Shown here: positions 45,082 through 57,059 of the stretch, in pieces
Layout of the letters: every line of letters begins with the position of its first letter
How positions within the stretch are numbered: position 1 is the stretch's first letter
Origin: Marvania coccoides
Lineage: Eukaryota; Chlorophyta; Trebouxiophyceae; Chlorellales; Chlorellaceae
Assembly: GCA_963854735.1 (NCBI GenBank)
Contig: OY978106.1
Coordinates: 744,001 to 808,000, forward strand
Length of the DNA: 64,000 bases
Reading direction: 5' to 3'
Translations under genes and position numbers: made by a program
Notes under the pieces: generated by a model
Told to the model about the DNA's origin: nothing
Databases searched by the model: none
What the model saw: only the letters and a program-made list of their open reading frames with translations

Positions 45082-47693
45082 TCACGCCACAAAAACTTGC
45101 ACCACGTAGCTTTCCAACTGCAAAACATCAAATTTACGACTGTAATATCCAGCAATTGATAAGTACGGCGTTATGCGCTTACCTCCTCTTTGCAGACCGG
45201 GCATTTTTGCCACTCCTTTGGCTGGGCCAGCAGGGTCCTGGTGCACGCCCTGCACAGAATTTTGTGGCCACAGGGCGCCAGAATGACCTCCCTGCGATTG
45301 TCCAAGCACACCACGCAGCGCTCTTCGTCGCTGACGTCCAGCTCTTCCGTTTCCTCTACTGCTTCTCCCGCCCCCGCTTCCGTTTCGCTGTTGGTTACGC
45401 GGACAATTGGCGGGGAAAGCAGGCGCCGCAGGCGGGTTTGACGCGTCAGCAGTTCCACGATCTCTTCGTTGTCGCACGCTTCAGCGTGCTTCAGGGCTGT
45501 ATCCCCATTGTGGTTTCTAATGCCTACGTCAATTTTCCTGCGGTATGCACGGGTGATTTGTGTCACAGGTATGGACAGCATGCAAAATACACGCAAAGAC
45601 AAAGCAAACTAGAACAGCTGAAAAAGGACGAAGGAGGAGTGTGAATCATACACTAACCTGTCAAGCAGGAGATTTACCGCTTTCAGGTTGCCGACAGCGG
45701 CAGCGACGTGCAGAGCGCTCTCCCCCTGATCATCCAGCGCATTAACGTCAGCTCCCCTGTCCAGCAATTCTACCATGCAAGCCAAGCCCACAGCACCCTC
45801 AATCTCTCCTGATGCAGCGTCAGGCTCGTTCCCAAAAACATGCCCCCCCTGGCGAAAAAATTGGCTGCGCTCTCTGCCGTAAACCATAAATTCCACTGCT
45901 CTGTGGAGAATGGGACCCTTGGGGTCCGCTCCAACTTGAAACAGGAGCTTCATGGCCTCCAGCCCCCCATTTTCGACAGCCACTTTCAAAAGAAAGCTGG
46001 TTGTGCTGTTTTCTGTTTCCACGTGTCGCCCGTGCAGCGCGCGAGCCCAGCGACTCCGGCCCAAGCCCTCCAACCTCATCATCTCAGCGAGGAAATCGTT
46101 CATGTCTTCGACTGTGGTGTCCCTCCGCCACCTGCTGCGCTCATCCTCTGCAGCTATATGATCGCTGACCGCGGAGAGAGAGTCGGCCGCAGCCCGCTGT
46201 GCGTCCAGCTCGGCCTCGGCCTCTTGTCTTAAAACATCGTCGAGTTCGTCCACAACCAACTCCTCACGCAGATCTGGGTTGTTAAACCACTGGGAGGAGG
46301 AGTTGACGTCATTAGCATCGTCTTCTGATGTCTCAGCAGTCGCCGTTGAAGCGGAGCGCGATGCAGAACGGCTGCGTTTTGTCAAAGCGCCCCTTTCTTT
46401 GTTGATGTCAAATCCAGGGACTCCAGCCAAGATATCCAGCACCGTCTGCATGAAAAATGAGCCACGCGATTTGAAGAAAAATGGGCCGGAGGAAAAAGGC
46501 ATTAGCCCGAGTAGTCTCTTTCAAACACTTGGAGGCTGGCGAATAGTTGGGATTTTTCATTGCCTACCTTTAAAATCTGCGTGTTCTGTAGAGAAAAAAT
46601 GGATGATTTTCTAATTAGAATTTCCAAAGCAGAAGCAGATTGGTGCGTTTGAGGAAGTTCCATTTCCGCTGAAAAGTCGATGCCGCCTTTTGCAAAAGCC
46701 TACAGGAGAAGGTGAGGGGACCCTCGTTTTAGCCACCCAGCATCAATTTGGGTTCGCACAGCTTTCTAGAGCAATAAGCGTGCACGCATTTATGAACTTG
46801 CCAGGATGCAGTCCAAATTGGCAGGCGCTTGCGCCACTGCGATGTAGAGTGGCGCACGGTGCCCCCCTGCGGCCATCTTCTTTAAAGTTTTGGGCGATGT
46901 TTTTTGGGATGCAGCTTCGAGCAAAAATCTGATGCAATCAACCCGCTGCAGGTACACAGCCCAGCCCAGAGCAGTGTGGCCCTTGTCGTCTTTTGCAAGC
47001 AGCTCATCCTCCAGCCATTTGGGTGAAAATATGGGCGCAACGCCTTCTTCGGGGGCGCCCTGCTTGGAGGTGAGCTCGCCCAGATAGCTGCGCAGCCCTT
47101 CTGAATCGCCAGCAAGGGTGAAACTCAACGCTGAAGGACTTCCTTCTTGCACTGCACTCAATTGTCACATATTGGGCAGAGTGTTAATCATGACAAAAAA
47201 ATGGAAATGTTTCCGCTACTTTGGATTATGAAATTATAATTATTCTTGGTATCAGAACGTTGTTTTTACCTGCCGCCTTCTTGGCCATCACAGAATCGTA
47301 CTCCTCTGCAAGAACGTCCTGGATTCGGGCCCAGAGCTTGGTGGCGTCCATCTCGGGGAATGGCTGCTCCCCGAGCCTGCTGATCGGCTTGTTTTCACAG
47401 CCAAGAGCGTAGGCAATGGCGTAGGCTTGCTGGTAGGGAAGGTGCCCATCAGCCGCGCCCACGGCGCAGTTTACAGCCTGCACCAACTCATCTGGGGATG
47501 AGTGGGGTTTCATGTACGCCACCTCGAGGTTTCTACGGACACAGGATAGCCGCTCTCCACCTTCGCTGTCCTCTGAAAGGTCCAAACAAAATTCATTGAT
47601 CTTCTCCAGACGCACTCTTAGGCTGTCGCCCAGAAAGGCTTGGCTTTTTGAGCCCTCTGCGTATGACTTGACGATCCGCAGATCAAATGCCAT
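45082..47693 (-). CDS. Ankyrin-repeat RING-finger protein (probable E3 ubiquitin ligase)
   Basis: Six exons (47270..47693, 46802..47151, 46568..46699, 45658..46445, 45183..45537, 45082..45117) join in frame to 694 residues. Ankyrin-type units include DDKGHTALGWAVYLQRVDCI, TTSFLLKVAVENGGLEAMK, DDQGESALHVAAAVGNLKAV and NHNGDTALKHAEACDNEEIV. A C3HC4 RING (about 639-680) has CVVCLDN, APCGHKILCRAC and CPVC, so E2 binding and ubiquitin transfer are likely. The last exon encodes 11 residues (LESYVVQVFVA), as in many RING proteins that end shortly after the domain. The N-terminal roughly 140 residues are not recognised. The intron after 46802 starts with GC (CTG|GCAAGT); a GT reading shifts frame. 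Partner and substrate unknown. Confidence 0.88.
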
Positions 47694-48309
47694 GGCACAA
47701 TTACGCGTTTATGATAAGAGATAATAAAAAAACAATTACAACCGCAGGAAGAAGCGGGCGCACCCTAAATTGCAAAGATATCACGCAATATTAGCGAATT
47801 GTATAGATATAGCGCATTGCCAGGATTAAATCATTCTTTCTGATCACCAAGGGTGCACATTTTCCTTGTACTGCGTAATTAATGTGTACTGCTCCTCCTT
47901 CTTTGTTAGTCAGAATTCAATAAGGGCCAATGCCGCAGCATCGTGCTCAATATACAGCATTACTGCTGCGCATCATGCCGAACGCAGCGTTGCCTACTTG
48001 AGACGCCTGCCGGGAAAAAATGCTTCATTTTCAAGATAAAAGCTCCATCTGCCCACCCTTCGTCAGATATGGGTTTCATCTGTCCCTGGCCAATTTAACA
48101 GCTGCAGCTCTATGTTGGTGAAAACTATATTCATTGTATAGTTCGTTTGTTGTTTATTACACAGTCATGAATCACAATTACGTCATAAATTGTATTCATA
48201 TAAATGGAAGCAAGGACTAGAGGTAATCGACAGTCCAACGCCTAAATGCGGCAATCTCCATCAGGCTGCTAAATTATACACGAGTTTATATAATGTCCGC
48301 CCAGCAGTG
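47694..48309. other. Intergenic region
   Basis: Between the start of the ankyrin-RING gene and the stop of the MED21 gene, both on the minus strand. It should hold the ankyrin-RING promoter. I see no gene or repeat. Confidence 0.45.
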
Positions 48310-48864
48310 TTATCGTTGCCGCGCTGTCCCTGCTGCCGCTGCCGTTCTCGTCTTCAGCAGCACGGCATCCGTCAACGCCCCATGCGCCCGCTGCAGCGCG
48401 TCCAGCTTTGCTTCTGCCACTCGCAGCGTCTCCCGCAGTGTCGCCGTCGTCTGCTCATCGGCCGCCTCCAGCTCTGCCGCCTCCTGCCATTGCCGGTCTT
48501 CTAAAGTGCCAGTGAGGTCAGGAAGGCGGTTGATCAGCGTCCCCAGCGTTGCAATGCCCTCCGATATCTCCATCCGCATGATCTGAATCTGGTCCTGCAT
48601 TTAATTGTCACAATTGTAGGCATGATTTTGGTGGGTGGTGACGTTTTCCTTCTTCTTTTCAGCCCTGCTTGCCTGGAGCGCAGGAGGCTGTTGTTCGGCG
48701 CTGAACTCGCCGGCGGAGGGTACTGGGGGTGCGTCCCTCTGCAAGGCGCCGATGAAGTTGAAGAATCGGGCACAGAGAGAAGCAATTTCATCTTGAATTT
48801 GAGTGATCAAGTCTGTACCATCCGCTGGCAGCGGTGCAGTCTCTGGGTCATTCTGGGCTCCCAT
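48310..48864 (-). CDS. MED21: Mediator complex subunit 21
   Basis: Exons 48673..48864 and 48310..48594 join in phase 0 to 158 residues through an intron with a GC donor (CTCCAG|GCAAGC) and TGCAG acceptor. MED21/Srb7 is a small middle-module subunit of Mediator that pairs with MED7. The N-terminus DLITQIQDEIASLCARFFNFIGALQRDAPP matches the conserved LTQLQD...A..F.N.IG.LQ..APP signature. The C-terminal half is helical and coiled-coil-like (LINRLPDLTGTLEDRQW, then ATLRETLRVAEAKLDALQ), as in the family. Without that splice the first exon would run to a stop after 87 codons and separate the halves. Divergent from the dCTP pyrophosphatase gene, with 153 bp between start codons. Confidence 0.88.
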
Positions 48865-49017
48865 CCAATCGGGTTAAAAAATAGCTTGCTGCCTCGATGC
48901 GGCCTTGGGTGCCGGAAAATGAAAAAAATGGAAAATGCTCAAATTTTGATTTTCTAATTTATTTTTTGAAGCCCTGCATCAGTTTAAGAGTTCGTTTTAA
49001 GTCTTGAAAAATTCAAA
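48865..49017. promoter_or_regulatory. Compact divergent promoter region (MED21 / dCTP pyrophosphatase)
   Basis: Only 153 bp separate the two start codons, so both promoters and 5' leaders must fit here or overlap the genes. The middle is AT-rich (48,930-48,970). No TATA box is evident. Confidence 0.5.
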
Positions 49018-49588
49018 ATGTCAAACTCTAGCGCACCAAAGCAGCCTTGGCAGCCGATGAGCTTGAATGACATTCGCAAGCAGATGCGAGAGTTTGCTGC
49101 AGAAAGAGACTGGGACCAATACCACACGCCTCGCAACCTAGTTCTTGCACTGGTAAGATGGCTTTCCCAACTTCGAATCAACGATAACTCCATCTCACAG
49201 CTGCTTGGTGCCCCCCCGCTGTTCTCGTCTCAGCCTAATACGAACCGCTTCCCTAGCCAAACCCCTCGATAAACCTCGTCAAAAATTCTATTTAAATGCA
49301 TCGTTGCAGGTGGGCGAGGTGGGGGAGCTGGCGGAGGCGTTTCAGTGGAAAGGTGAGGTACGCCCCGGCCTCCCTGAGTTTTCGGCTGAAGAAAAGGAGC
49401 ACGTGGGGGAGGAACTCTCAGACGTGTGTCTGTATCTGGTGCGCCTGGCAGATCGCTGCGGAATAGACCTGGCAGAGGCCATAACGAAGAAACTGGAGAA
49501 GAATAAAGCCAAGTACCCGGCAGATAAGTGCCGAGGCTCTAGTAAAAAGTATAATGCTTACACTGAAGAAGAGGATGCGCAACACTAA
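49018..49588 (+). CDS. dCTP pyrophosphatase (DCTPP1, all-alpha MazG-like)
   Basis: Exons 49018..49152 and 49310..49588 give 137 residues. The protein matches the DCTPP1/XTP3TPA family of house-cleaning NTP pyrophosphatases: SLNDIRKQMREFAAERDWDQYH, TPRNLVLALVGEVGELAEAFQW (Mg-binding EVGE..E), and EKEHVGEELSDVCLYLVRLA (EE..D). DCTPP1 hydrolyses dCTP and modified dCTPs to monophosphates. NAKYP-like KNKAKYPADKCRGSSKKY ends the conserved part. Length is normal. The intron falls between the two halves of the metal-binding four-helix bundle. Confidence 0.93.
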
Positions 49589-49856
49589 ACAATGGAATGC
49601 AAAGCACATCCTTGGCCATAAACAATAACATTATTATTTTCAAAAGGAAAAAGGAATGTCGAAATATTTCTGACACATTGTATATACGCGTAGGTAACGA
49701 CAATATAATTATTAATAACAAATGCAGTGTAGATGCATACGGGAGGGAGTAAGAAATATGTAAAAGAAAGGGAAAAAACGATGACCTGGTATCAGGAATA
49801 GAACAGAGAGCAAAAAGTGGCGTCAGGGAGAGAGACAATAAAAAAAGCCAGTATCG

Positions 49857-51737
49857 TCAGCAGTACAAAAAGTTACACCGCCAGAAGAAGAAGTAGGACG
49901 CCAGGGAAAGACAGACGGGGCTCAATTTGAACAGCCAGCTCGTCAGGGTGGCTGACAGTTGTTGGATGTCGGTTGTCTTCGTGCCTTCTTCCGACCCGCT
50001 CAGCAGCGAATTGAACCACACCTGCAGCAGATTGCGCTGCGTTTCGTCTGCGCACCGCCGGTCCTCAGCGGTGCGGATGAAGGCCACTGCAGCGCCGCTG
50101 GACACTTGCGCCAGCGACCGGTCCCGCTCGCTGCGAGGCTCCAGGTTGCCCTGCCGCGTGCCGTTCCACCAGATCGAACACGAGTAGTGCTTGTCCCTAG
50201 GACCAGGCCGAGGCGGCCGATTTGGCGCCATGGTCAAGCCGTCGAAATCTAAAAACACAAACGGCGCCCCCCGCCGCTCAACCCACCGCCGCATAAATAC
50301 ATTGCGCCGTCTCAGCGCGTCTTGCCGCGTGTACTTCTCGTCGGGGCGGTGCTTTCTGTCAGGGACGTTGATCGTCGGGGCGCTCATCACGTACAAGCGA
50401 GCGGTGCTGGGGGCCACCGCTTCCAGCATGTCAAGGTAGCTCTGGGGCACCTCGTGGGAGCCCTCCCAGTACGCGATCATGGATAGTACCACGGGTTTGA
50501 CCCCGGCAGGCAGGGCTTCGAGGTACTGCGGCAGCACCGAGCGCTGCGTGGCCCATGTGGGGGCGTGCAGGTAGTGGAAGCTCGATGGGGGGCGGGTGCA
50601 GCGAGATAGGGAGGCCTGGGAAGAGGCCAGCCCGGGGCCTGACACCATCGAAAAGAAAGCCGCGATTTCTTCCTGCAGGCAGGGGAAGACAGCAAGTGTT
50701 CAGAAATGTGGATCAAAGTAAACTAATTGTGTTTTCGAAGAGTGCACTGTATTTGAGAGAGGCGCAGCAACCGTTGGTAAACGTATTGGTAGCATGGTGA
50801 TACAAAGAGAAAAATAAAGGGTGACATGGGAAGCATCTCCGCTATCAACAACAAACGGTTTTCCTCTCTCACTTCTGTTTTGAGGCTCTTGGGCGCCACT
50901 CTGAAGGCGTCTGCCTCTTTGCACACCGAGTACATGGCGTGCATGTGGAGGTGGTAGTCAACGATGCGCGGCTGTCCGCGCAGCAGCGCCACCAGCCGCA
51001 GGAACAGCTGCCGCATCATGGAGTCCCCGATCACCAACAAAGGCACTCCCCTCGAGTCAAAAAAGTCCAGAATTTGGCCCCTAGTGATGGTATCATACCT
51101 GCAGGAGCTGTCTGTAGGCTGGAACTCGTACTTGGTAGCGCCGTTGCCTGGGATGAGGCCCCCAGAGGTGAAGGAACCTGAGTGGTCCGCCCTGTTGACA
51201 AATTATAAATAGAATGAGAAAATAATCAAGAGAGGATCGTTTGAAGCGGAAAGTTGTTTGATGACATGCATAATAGGAAACGTGGCATTGCTAGATAGGG
51301 AGGGGGGAAAGGGTGAAGGAAAAGGACTTACCGGCAGCAGCGGGGCCCGCACGGCGAAGGATCGTCCCTGTAGTTGGACATGAAGGGGTCCAGGCACCCA
51401 TCAGCCATTGGCTTGGTGTAGTTGAACCGCCCTGTTGCGGTAAAGGCGCAGTGGGAAAGGTCCTGCGGGGAAGGCAAGACAGGGGGGAGATGAGAGACTT
51501 GTGGTTGGGTGGTGTGAAAATTCGCAACGCTGGAAGTGGGTGCGCGCTCACCTTTTGGGAATCGAATGCACAGGGGCCTGGGTGGCAGGCAGCTCCCGTG
51601 AGCTTCACTCTGTCGTTGAAAAGACAGCGTTGGGGGGTGTAGGAAGCACACAGCTCCTCAGCTGCCGTTGCCTGGCGCGCTCCCAGCGCCAGGACCGTGC
51701 ACAGCCCCAATAGTATTGACACAGCTCGTCTGGTCAT
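49857..51737 (-). CDS. Secreted SGNH/PC-esterase-like protein
   Basis: Exons 51552..51737, 51332..51462, 50873..51191 and 49857..50672 give 483 residues. A signal peptide (MTRRAVSILLGLCTVLALGA) and a hydrophobic C-terminal segment suggest a luminal protein with a membrane tail or GPI-like end. The central VPLLVIGDSMMRQLFLRL carries the GDS nucleophile motif of the PC-esterase/TBL-like group, which in plants and animals includes polysaccharide or glycan O-acetyltransferases. A Cys-rich N-terminal region (CSxxPCxF-like CHPGPCAF, DPSPCGPRCCR) precedes it. KHYSC near residue 395 may supply the catalytic His, and the classical TBL DCxHWCLPG motif is not obvious. Function is inferred at family level only. 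Confidence 0.7.
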
Positions 51738-52449
51738 TGCTGGTGGGGTTGTAAAGCGACGTTATTAGAGATGTCGTTGCTAGAACTTTTGTAGATCTTG
51801 TTTGAGGGACTTTGCGTGAGGGCCCATCCGGCCAAATGTTGGTGCATACAGATAATTGGGTTTTTTTAATGCAGAAAATTGCTGGTGAGAGTTGGTGTAT
51901 CGCCTTATAAAACGACCAGTTAGAGCCAGATTGCGCGCGCAAGTCTGTGCATGCAGATGCGTCGGAAACCCGCAAAAACAAGCAAATCCCCCCCGGATTC
52001 GCGTATTTTCTCTAAATTCAACCCAAATGGCATGATGGATACCGTGCCAAGCCGCGATGCTCGCTTGTGAGCACGCACCCGAAGGGCTCAGCACGAAATC
52101 AGTGGTCAAGCGGCGAAGATTGAAGAACTCCTCGCCCTCAGCTGCTGTAATTCAAGGCTGGGGACTTCGAAAGAGATCTCTGCAGTGATGACCAGAGTTG
52201 CTTACCGTGAATCAATGGTACATGAAATGAATTGTCGGAGCAGCTGCTAGTATCATAGCGGCAACTGAAGCTGGCCATAATTTCACTCCCAACACAGGCG
52301 AGCTGCCCTTCTCTCCCTGCACTTTTGCCTTCTAGAATCTTTTCTTTACAACACGACGATTCAGTTCAGTACACCATTACTTACATTTTAGTAGTACACA
52401 GTGATCGGAACACCGATGATGATGAAAGCCCCGATTAGCTATTCGCATT
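51738..52449. other. Intergenic region
   Basis: Between the start of the PC-esterase-like gene and the stop of the zinc-finger gene, both on the minus strand. No gene, RNA or repeat is recognised. Confidence 0.45.
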
Positions 52450-53809
52450 TCATACACGCCACCCTGCACTTGTACACACCACCTTGCAGCCCCCTTTTGG
52501 CGCAGCCAGCTCCACGATGTTCGCAAACACGTGCGTAGGCAGCAGCTGCAGCGTGCTACACCGCCCCAGCCGGGGGTGCTGAGAGAGAGAGAGCGCCCAG
52601 TGCACCTGCCTCGCCGTCGCTGCCGCCGCGCCGCTCAGCCGCTCCTGCATCCCCTCCATTGCCAAATGTCCGATCTCTGGGTGGTTATCATCGTACGCCA
52701 CTTGTATTGATAAAACCTGCAGCCCTGTGTTTCTTTCTACCAGCGCTTCTGCAGCTTGAACTACGCCGGCCACCGCTCGCAGCGCCAAGCTTTGAGGCTG
52801 CGCGTGTGTGGCAAAGGTGGGGATGGTGAGGTGCAGCCGCTTCACTGTGCTGCTGCTGGCGTGGGCAGCCAACCGTGAAAGAAAAACTTGCAATGCTGCC
52901 AGCCATGCAGCCGTTTCCGCAAACGAAGGGGGCGAGGGACATGCATAATTGCACGCTGCAGTGAGGGCAGCAAACAAGCAGGAGTACATAAGAGGGCGAT
53001 ACGTCGTCATTTGCTATAGTAAAGAAGCGTTTCCTTTAAACACACAACTTCTATGCCACAAAACCAAACTCACTTATTTGTTCCAGCAGCATTTCGCCTG
53101 CTGCTGATACCTCCTCTAGCATCGCTGCAGCAGCAGCCAGCGCAACTGGGGCGTTCAAAGGGAGGAGCTGCGACGCCCGAAAGCGGGACGCAGTATTAAG
53201 GATCTTCTTACGCGCGTCCAGCTGCTTGTCCTTAGCAAATGTCTTGCCAGCGGTGTCATAGACGAGCCCTCTGCCCCACACGCTCAGCACCTCCACCAAA
53301 ATCGCAGTGCGAACCTTGGTGAAGAAAGGAGAGGAGGCGGCGGAGGAAGAGGAGGGCTTAGCCTTTCGGCCCGATGCGCTGCTTAACCCAGAGGGCCGCG
53401 GGTCTGGCTCAAACTTGGACAGCACCAGCGTGTCGCGCTGCCCGTGCTCACGAAGGCTGAGCGAGTAGCGGCGGTGCTTGATGCCTGCAACATGAACCTC
53501 CCAATCGCCAGGCCTGTGTGGTACCCACGCGTCGCAGACGTCGCAGTGGAGCAGGCGCTGCGTGGAGCGCGCGCTGGGGGCGTTGAGGGGGCTGGGAGTC
53601 GAGGTGCTGGGTGGTCCATCGTCGCCGTCATCTTTTGATTTATTTATCGGGGGGGACTTCTTCCGGTCGGGAGGCTTGGGTTTCTGCTGCTGGGGTCGTC
53701 GGCGAGAGGTGCTTGCGGCGCCCTGTGTCTCCCTCAAGTCTCCTTGCAGCACTTTTGAAATGAAATCAAGCTCGCCTGCACCTCCGGCCGGAGGAGGCGC
53801 CTCATCCAT
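52450..53809 (-). CDS. U1/matrin-type C2H2 zinc-finger protein
   Basis: Exons 53074..53809 and 52450..52955 join in frame (phase 1) to 413 residues. Near residues 86-108 HCDVCDAWVPHRPGDWEVHVAGIKH fits C-x2-C-x12-H-x5-H, the spacing of U1/matrin-type fingers found in RNA-binding and splicing proteins. The region before it is Pro/Lys/Ser-rich and low complexity. The C-terminal half is Ala-rich and helical, with LKR-like LHLTIPTF and LQVLSIQVAY strands that I do not assign to a family. The second exon could instead begin at 53013, but that loses frame. The start is conserved-looking MDEAPPPAGG. Function unknown. Divergent from the ITPK gene by 201 bp. Confidence 0.65.
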
Positions 53810-54010
53810 GGTTCAATCGAGAAGTTTATAATTATTTAAATTGAAAAAGCATGAATACATGCTCAAAAATCGAAGCTGAGGTGGCAACTTGAATTTTTAA
53901 TGAAGAGTTTTGATTCGTCAACGCTGCGTGAATGCCATTAGGGATTAATAATATATAAAAAAAACGAAATCATCCGATGTATGAGGACAGGGAGTGAATA
54001 ATAATGCGAA

Positions 54011-55542
54011 ATGACGTTGGCAGACGAAATAAAATCGGCAAGTGGACACCAGTTGCCTCGGCTGGTGATCGGCATGGCATTAAAAACGGAGAAAGCCAGC
54101 AAACATGTCAGCCAAACCCTTATTGATTATGCAGCTAAGCGAGGAATCGAGTTGAAAATCATTGACGAGCACCGACCGCTGGAGGAGCAGGGTCACTTTG
54201 ATGTTATCATGCAGAAGATTCGAAGACGAGGTAATTCATGCACACCGGCCACCCCCCACCCCACCCACCTTACCAAAAAATCAATATCATCTTCATTTTT
54301 TTTTTCCAAACCTGGTGCAGAATGGGAGGAGGACCTGGAGGCATACGCGCAGCGTCACCCAGAGGTGCGCGTCCACGACATGCCTGCAGCCACGTACCCT
54401 CTGCGCAACCGCGGCACCATGTTAGCCCCATTACCGCTGGCAAATGGCTGCTTGCTACGACCACCGGATGGAGGCCTTCCAGTACGCTGCACCATTCCTA
54501 AGCACACCATGCTGGAAGCTGGTTTGCAGTTGGATGCAGCAAAGGCGCGGCTGGCTGCCTGCGGCATAGCCTACCCTATGCTGGCAAAATCACTATGGGC
54601 TGACGGCCGGCCGAGCTCTCACACCCTCGCCGTAATCCATTCAGGTCGGAAAATGATCATTTTATTATGTGCTTCGAATTTTGTTTTATTTTTCTGTCAT
54701 TATGCTACTCTTCTGGAGTAGAAATGGCCCACTTTTTGCTTGTACCTTTTCCATAACGCCATATATTTGATGAAACTGCAGTTGAGGGGCTGGAGCAGGT
54801 GCTGGCCGGCCCACCGCCCGCTCCCGACTTTGCGCCACCCCTCCTCTTTGAGCAGTATGTAGACCACGGCACCTGCCTATTCAAAGTTTACGTAATTGGC
54901 GATCAAGAAGTAATGGTGACTCGTCCCTCGCTTAACCTCGCCCTTCGCGCCACCCCACCCACCATGGTCGCAGAGTCCCCCCTCCTGGACCAAACTCTCA
55001 CCGAAAAAGTTGCAGAACGCGCGGAAACCACGTCAATAACTGTTGTGAAGGTTGATTTTGAGGGGGGGAACGGTGGCTGCGGCAACGGTGGCGATGAAAT
55101 GGCGGGATCCAGCCCTCCCACGCCTTCTTTCATAGATCTCGCTGCCATTCACGTACCTCCCCCGCCGCTGGAGGTCATTTCCCACAGGGTGTCGGCCTAC
55201 CCCAGCAGCCGATCGTGGGGCAAAGAGGATTTGGCGCCAAAGGGGCATGGGGTGCCGCCGCCGCCGGAGTGGCTGTTTCGAGGCCTGGCAGCGCTGTTGA
55301 GGGAAGTGCTAGGGCTGACGCTGTTCAATTTCGATCTGATTGTGCCGCTGGCGCCACCCCCGAGCCAGCGGGGGCTGCTGCTGTCGGCGAAAAGTGGAGG
55401 TGAGATTGAAGTGGAGGGAGAAGCAGAGGGAGTGGAGGAGGGACTGGTGCATTTGATAGACATAAACTACTTCCCTGGCATCGAGAAGCTGCCCAACTAC
55501 GAGGCGCTGCTCGTGAGATTTTTTGAGAGCCTGCGGCGGTGA
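54011..55542 (+). CDS. ITPK1: Inositol-tetrakisphosphate 1-kinase (ITPK)
   Basis: Exons 54011..54230, 54321..54644 and 54782..55542 give 434 residues. ITPK is an ATP-grasp kinase that phosphorylates inositol tris- and tetrakisphosphates on the way to phytate. The N-terminal domain has LVIGMALKTEKASKH and FDVIMQKI. The ATP-grasp part has MLAKSLWADGRPSSHTLAVI, FEQYVDHGTCLFKVYVIGDQ (nucleotide-binding strand and Lys), LTLFNFDLIVP and VHLIDINYFPGIEKLPNYE (Mg-binding Asp/Asn). It is longer than the usual roughly 320-380 residues because of a Gly/Ala-rich insert (about residues 270-330) between two core strands. The catalytic residues remain. Starting at 54004 (ATGCGAAATG) would change frame. Confidence 0.92.
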
Positions 55543-56345
55543 AGGAGAAAAGGAAATGCATTCTTCAGTTTTGTTTTTGCTACACCGTTGCTTTTTGAGT
55601 TTTGAGATGTATTCATTCTTTCGAAGATTTTTTTTTTTCCAGTGGGTTTTTAAGCTAAGAAAAGTGAAAGAGAAGATCGTAAAGTGGGTATAATGAGTGA
55701 GAAAGAATTGGTATTCAGTATAAAAGGAGTACCGCCTGCCCAGCACGGCCTTACTGCTCCAAAGCTTCATTACAGCCCAGAACACGCGTTGCCGCCTGTT
55801 TCACCGCCAGCGGCAAATATGAGATGATAATTCTCGTGCGCACTGCGCCAAGAGACGCCGGAGTTATACAACTGCCGAGCACCGCATCATGCTTTCATTA
55901 AATCCCATTCTATGTTTTTATTGTTTCAAAAAAATCACGAGCGCCAGCTGGGGCTGTCATGGCTCGACCCAGGATTATGTTTTCGTCTGCAGCAGAAAAC
56001 AGAATGAAACGGAAAAAACTGCCTCTTTCAACATCTCCAACAACCGGTAAGCCAGTGTAGGCGGGATTGGTTTCAATGACAGCGTGCCGCCGGCCCAACA
56101 TCGATTGCGCGCAGCCAATTTTATTTACATTTGCGGCTGGGAGGAGGCAGCAGTTTAATGGAACGGATGATGAACAGCTGCATGTGTAGATTAATTACCG
56201 TTGCGAGCGGCACAGAAAGCGAGCTGCTGCTGGAGGGCGAAATTGGGGGAGAAATTTAGTATTTATTTCGCTGCTGACGTCTCACACGATTTTTAATTTC
56301 TTTCACGCAGTTGGGACTACTTTACAAAAATATAAAAGAGCAGCC
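55543..56345. other. Intergenic region upstream of eL33
   Basis: About 800 bp between the ITPK stop and the ribosomal protein start. It contains no recognisable gene; minus-strand frames at 55,910-56,101 lack motifs. The last 100 bp should include the ribosomal-protein promoter. Confidence 0.45.
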
Positions 56346-56782
56346 ATGGGTGGAGAGCGCGTGAGGTACGTTTTGGCGAGGGGAGAGCAATTAAAATCCC
56401 AACTTTTTTGGAGGCTGCTTTATTTGTCAAGCCCTTGCCGCCCCATCTAACCCGCAGCATACCTCTTACCTTCAGGCTGTACGTCACCGGGCAGTTCTTG
56501 GGATTCAAGCGCGGAAAGTCCACCCAGGAGACCCACACTGCTCTGGTGAAGGTGGAGGGCGTGGAGTCCAAGGCAGAGACCGAGTTCTACCTCGGCAAGC
56601 GGTTGGCTTACATCTACAAGGCCAAGACCCAGAAGAAGGGCAGCTATTACCGCGTGGTGTGGGGTAAGGCCACCCGCGCCCACGGCAGCGTCGGCGTGCT
56701 GCGGGCCAAGTTCAGGAAGAACCTGCCGCCTGCGGCCATCGGCAGCAAGATTCGCGTCATGCTGTACCCTTCCAGGGTTTAG
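56346..56782 (+). CDS. RPL35A: 60S ribosomal protein eL33 (RPL35A)
   Basis: Exons 56346..56365 and 56476..56782 give 108 residues, the normal family length. MGGERVR joins [20 protein letters not shown], followed by [51 protein letters not shown] and [13 protein letters not shown]. All are hallmark eL33 blocks. It is a structural component of the large ribosomal subunit. The first exon is only 20 nt, a common arrangement for ribosomal protein genes with an intron near the start codon. Confidence 0.97.
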
Positions 56783-57059
56783 ATATTTAGAAAAAACTAG
56801 TTTTTACTAATATAAATATCCGTGTAAATTAGACTAAAAAAGTAACGCCTTGAGGAAGAGGGAATGAAAGAGCAAGCAGGCACATCCATCGCTCCGGCAA
56901 AGAAATAACGCAGTAGTCAGTATGAGCTTAGCTTGAGTGTAGGAAAAAAATGAATACGTAACTCAAGAGCGAGGAATTCACTTTTAAACCGACGGGTTGA
57001 AGGTACTGATCCTTCAGTAAATGGAATAACAGACCAGGCTAATTGAATTAAAAGAAAAG

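Noticed and set aside
53010..53013. Alternative acceptor (TATAG) for exon 2 of the zinc-finger gene
   Set aside because: Joining there shifts the frame; the acceptor at 52956 keeps it open to the stop.
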